DNA of 64,000 nt from Ruminococcus difficilis. Lineage in GTDB: Bacteria > Bacillota_A > Clostridia > Oscillospirales > Acutalibacteraceae. The notes beneath the pieces are model-generated. The model worked only from the letters and a program-made list of their open reading frames with translations, did not search any database and was not told the DNA's origin. The translations under genes and the position numbers were made by a program. The stretch spans positions 106,762 to 170,761 of the forward strand of contig NZ_JAEQMG010000035.1 of NCBI RefSeq assembly GCF_016680995.1, read 5' to 3'. Numbering within the stretch: position 1 is the first letter of the stretch; the number at the start of each line of letters is the position of its first letter. This document shows positions 61,848 through 64,000 of the stretch, in pieces.

Positions 61848-62417
61848 TCACTTGAAAAATCCTCTTACGCCGCCGAGAACGAGCTTGTTGGTGATCTCGA
61901 TCACCTCGTCCATCGGGATATTCTTTCCGTCCTGCACCCACTCGCGGTAAGCATTCAGCACGGCGTTGTTGATAAAGCCCATCAAGACCTTCTTTTCATA
62001 TTCGTTGAGCTTCTGATACTTCTTCGATCTGCTCCACGCCGCGTCGTTGACCTGATCGGTCATCTCGTCGCGGATCGCGTGATATGTTCCGCCGCAGGTG
62101 ATTTTTTCGTAGGCAACCCCCTGTTCGGACGCGTAGAGGAAGAACTCGCGGTTCACCTTGTCGAGGTCGTCGGGCAGCGCGTAGTCCTTCACGCGTTCAA
62201 GAAATCCCGCGGACAGCTCCTCCTGCATTTCCGCAAGCAGCATATCCAGCGTTTCATAGTAATGATAAAAGGTCTTTTTATTGATCTTCGCGCGGTCGCA
62301 AAGCTCCTTGACCGTGATCTTCTCATAGTCCTTTTCGCAGATCAGCGCTTCGAACGTGCTCTTGATGGCTTCGATCGTTTTAATCACTCTTAAATCTTCA
62401 TTTCCGGTTAATATCAT
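61848..62417 (-). CDS. TetR/AcrR-family regulator
   Basis: 189 residues. N-terminal HTH with ITVKELCDRAKINKKTFYHY, then a helical ligand domain ending GGVRGFFK. ATG follows ACGGAGGGCTGTT. Likely controls the nearby reductase genes. Its last 170 bp are duplicated beside the MATE gene at 53444. Confidence 0.92.
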   Translation of the reverse strand: MILTGNEDLRVIKTIEAIKSTFEALICEKDYEKITVKELCDRAKINKKTFYHYYETLDMLLAEMQEELSAGFLERVKDYALPDDLDKVNREFFLYASEQGVAYEKITCGGTYHAIRDEMTDQVNDAAWSRSKKYQKLNEYEKKVLMGFINNAVLNAYREWVQDGKNIPMDEVIEITNKLVLGGVRGFFK

Positions 62418-62521
62418 AACAGCCCTCCGTATCGCAACGATAGTTACATAATAACAAATCCCGAATTATCTTTCAAGCGTTTTTCAAAAAGGCGCGGCGG
62501 AAATTCCGTCACGCCTTGTTG

Positions 62522-63364
62522 TTATACTCTTTCAAATTCGGGACGCCATGCCGCGAAGCTGTTTAGCTGTTCGTCGGTGCGATGGTAGTAGCGCGTATCC
62601 TTATCGAGCTTTGCGATCTCATTCATCTCATCATCGGTGAGCGTAAAGTCGAGAATGTCGAGGTTATCTTTGATGTGCGCAACATTCTTACTACCGGGGA
62701 TAACGACAAAACCCATCTGCGTGTGCCAGCGGAGGATGACCTGAGCGGGTGACTTGCCGTACTTTTCACCGAGCTTGACAAAGATCGGCTCTTCCATCAG
62801 GCTCTTGTCGCCGTGACCGAGCGGATACCAGCTCATCAGCTTGATGCCGTACTTGTCAAGGGCTTTTCTGAGCTCCTTTTGAGTAAAATACGGATGCGCC
62901 TCCACTTGGATGAACTGGGGTGCGATCTCCCATTTGTGCTGTAATTCGTCGATGTATTTGCCCTCAAAGTTTGAGATACCGATCGACTTCGCCTTGCCCT
63001 CCTTGTACGCCTTTTCAAGCTGACGGTAGCCTGCGAGCCAGTTGCCTGCCGGCTGGTGGATATAGAGCAGATCTACATAGTCCACGCCGAGGCGTTCGAG
63101 CGTTTCATCGACCGCATTCTCGTTCTCGTATTCACTGGGCCAAAGCTTGGTGGAGATGAATACTTCTTCTCTTTTGAGACCGCTCTCTTTAATGCCGCGA
63201 CCCACCGCACGCTCGTTGACATAGGCGTTCGCCGTATCGACCAGCGAGTAGCCCATCTTCAGCGCCTCGCGCACGCTGTTTTGAGCGTCCGCAGGCTTGA
63301 GCATAAAGGTTCCGATCCCGATTACGGGACATTCGATTCCGTTGTTGAGTTTAATAGTTTCCAT
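62522..63364 (-). CDS. Aldo/keto reductase
   Basis: 280 residues. Catalytic tetrad visible: Asp and Tyr in VDTANAYVNE, Lys in ISTKLWPSEY, His in LLYIHQPAG; NADPH-binding VIPGSKNVAHIKDNL. Reduces aldehydes or ketones such as methylglyoxal or 2,5-diketogluconate. Cotranscribed with the flavodoxin 29 bp upstream. AAAGGAGAATGACCG precedes the ATG. Confidence 0.92.
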   Translation of the reverse strand: METIKLNNGIECPVIGIGTFMLKPADAQNSVREALKMGYSLVDTANAYVNERAVGRGIKESGLKREEVFISTKLWPSEYENENAVDETLERLGVDYVDLLYIHQPAGNWLAGYRQLEKAYKEGKAKSIGISNFEGKYIDELQHKWEIAPQFIQVEAHPYFTQKELRKALDKYGIKLMSWYPLGHGDKSLMEEPIFVKLGEKYGKSPAQVILRWHTQMGFVVIPGSKNVAHIKDNLDILDFTLTDDEMNEIAKLDKDTRYYHRTDEQLNSFAAWRPEFERV

Positions 63365-63393
63365 CGGTCATTCTCCTTTATATTTTTTTCAAA

Positions 63394-63909
63394 TTATCTA
63401 ACAGCTTTTGTCGCCCAATCTGTTACCTGTTTCTCCGAGCCGGAAGCGCTGCCGCCGTGAACGGCGAGGCTTGCGCCGATCTTCGCGCCCTTGCAGGATG
63501 CGGATATGGTTTTCGGCACGCCGCCGAGAGCCGAGCCCTCATGCGTGACGACATAGTGGACGGTCTTGCCGGTGAAGTCAAGGGCCTCGAGCTGGGTGTA
63601 TAATGCCATCGGATAGATACCCCACCAGTTGGGACCGACGATGAAGATGTTGTCGTACTCCGAAATATCGTTGAGCATTTCTTTGAGTTCGGGACGAGCC
63701 TTTGCTCTCAGCTCCGCTTTTGCTTCCTCAATACAAACCATATAATCCTTGTCATACGGCTTGACGGTATCAACCTCGAACACATCGGCGTCAATGGCGT
63801 CTTTAATAAATTCTGTGATAATTTCGGCGTTACCTTTGACAAGGTTTTTGACAGAACCGTTAACATAGTTCTGTCCGCGTCTGGAATAATAAATTACTAA
63901 ACTCTTCAT
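63394..63909 (-). CDS. Flavodoxin-like protein
   Basis: 171 residues. The FMN loop region is YYSRRGQNY; IFIVGPNWWGIYPMALYTQL and HEGSALGGVPKTI follow the flavodoxin_4 pattern. Predicted NAD(P)H-linked electron transfer; pairs with the aldo/keto reductase. Start after AGGAGGACAAT; a TATAAT-like -10 lies further upstream near 63970. Confidence 0.9.
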   Translation of the reverse strand: MKSLVIYYSRRGQNYVNGSVKNLVKGNAEIITEFIKDAIDADVFEVDTVKPYDKDYMVCIEEAKAELRAKARPELKEMLNDISEYDNIFIVGPNWWGIYPMALYTQLEALDFTGKTVHYVVTHEGSALGGVPKTISASCKGAKIGASLAVHGGSASGSEKQVTDWATKAVR

Positions 63910-64000
63910 ATTGTCCTCCTGTATTTCTTGAAATTAATTTTAGCAACTTTAGTTTCTTATCTTGCTTATATTATAAATCGGTTTTCGGAAAAAAACAACA

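Overview
The window looks like the chromosome of a Gram-positive, probably spore-forming anaerobic gut Clostridium relative of the Ruminococcus type (Oscillospirales). The reasons are: a separate GlgD subunit beside GlgC; RNase Y; a CotJC spore-coat remnant; secreted proteins carrying dockerin and cohesin modules; a pullulanase with starch-binding modules; BspA-type leucine-rich repeats; ferredoxin-rich metabolism; and a TnpV transposon protein. I saw no rRNA, tRNA, CRISPR array or replication origin. The species is not determined.

Layout. 1-6.1 kb, minus strand: a glycogen operon glgB-glgC-glgD-glgA, with glgA cut by the window edge and a MITE-like element before glgA. 6.3-9 kb: two paralogous membrane proteins of unknown function. 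9.2-16.5 kb: RNase Y, a radical SAM enzyme, a small DUF6514-like protein, a three-gene ABC-2 exporter and a sugar-kinase-like (ASKHA) protein whose motifs appear in permuted order. 16.5-21.2 kb: a 50-bp tandem repeat and a 1401-residue pullulanase with an internal dockerin. 21.3-25.1 kb: an operon of a stand-alone alarmone hydrolase, a STAS-kinase fusion and a membrane SpoIIE-type phosphatase fused to an RsbW-like ATPase. Convergent to it, 28.8-25.2 kb: a small alarmone synthetase, a two-component system and three small membrane or coupled ORFs.

29-39 kb is a secreted-protein region: a dockerin-bearing hydrolase, a broken cotJC, a RelB/RelE-type toxin-antitoxin pair, a 1600-residue LRR/Cys-rich protein ending in cohesin plus dockerin, and a small cohesin-dockerin protein overlapping it by 4 bp. 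With the pullulanase this gives two dockerin enzymes and two cohesin-dockerin adaptors, suggesting a multi-enzyme surface complex of the cellulosome or amylosome kind. This is the strongest candidate for an undescribed system here.

40-45 kb: a Crp/Fnr regulator divergent from a ferredoxin/DUF2249/cupin/ferredoxin/lactate dehydrogenase/SDR operon, with a perfect palindrome placed between the two promoters. 45-53 kb is accessory DNA: two GNAT genes behind near-identical terminator-promoter units, TnpV and MarR remnants, nadE with a GATase, a cyclophilin-like lipoprotein, and an array of Xre-type HTH repeats coupled to a zinc-type macrodomain hydrolase. 53-55.6 kb: a MATE transporter with a leader terminator, a duplicated TetR fragment beside it, and a Veg-like small protein. 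55.8-60.3 kb: DUF3793, HMA protein, ABC exporter and flavodoxin in one operon behind an operator-like palindrome cluster, probably metal-controlled. 60.3-64 kb: redox genes, intact and decayed.
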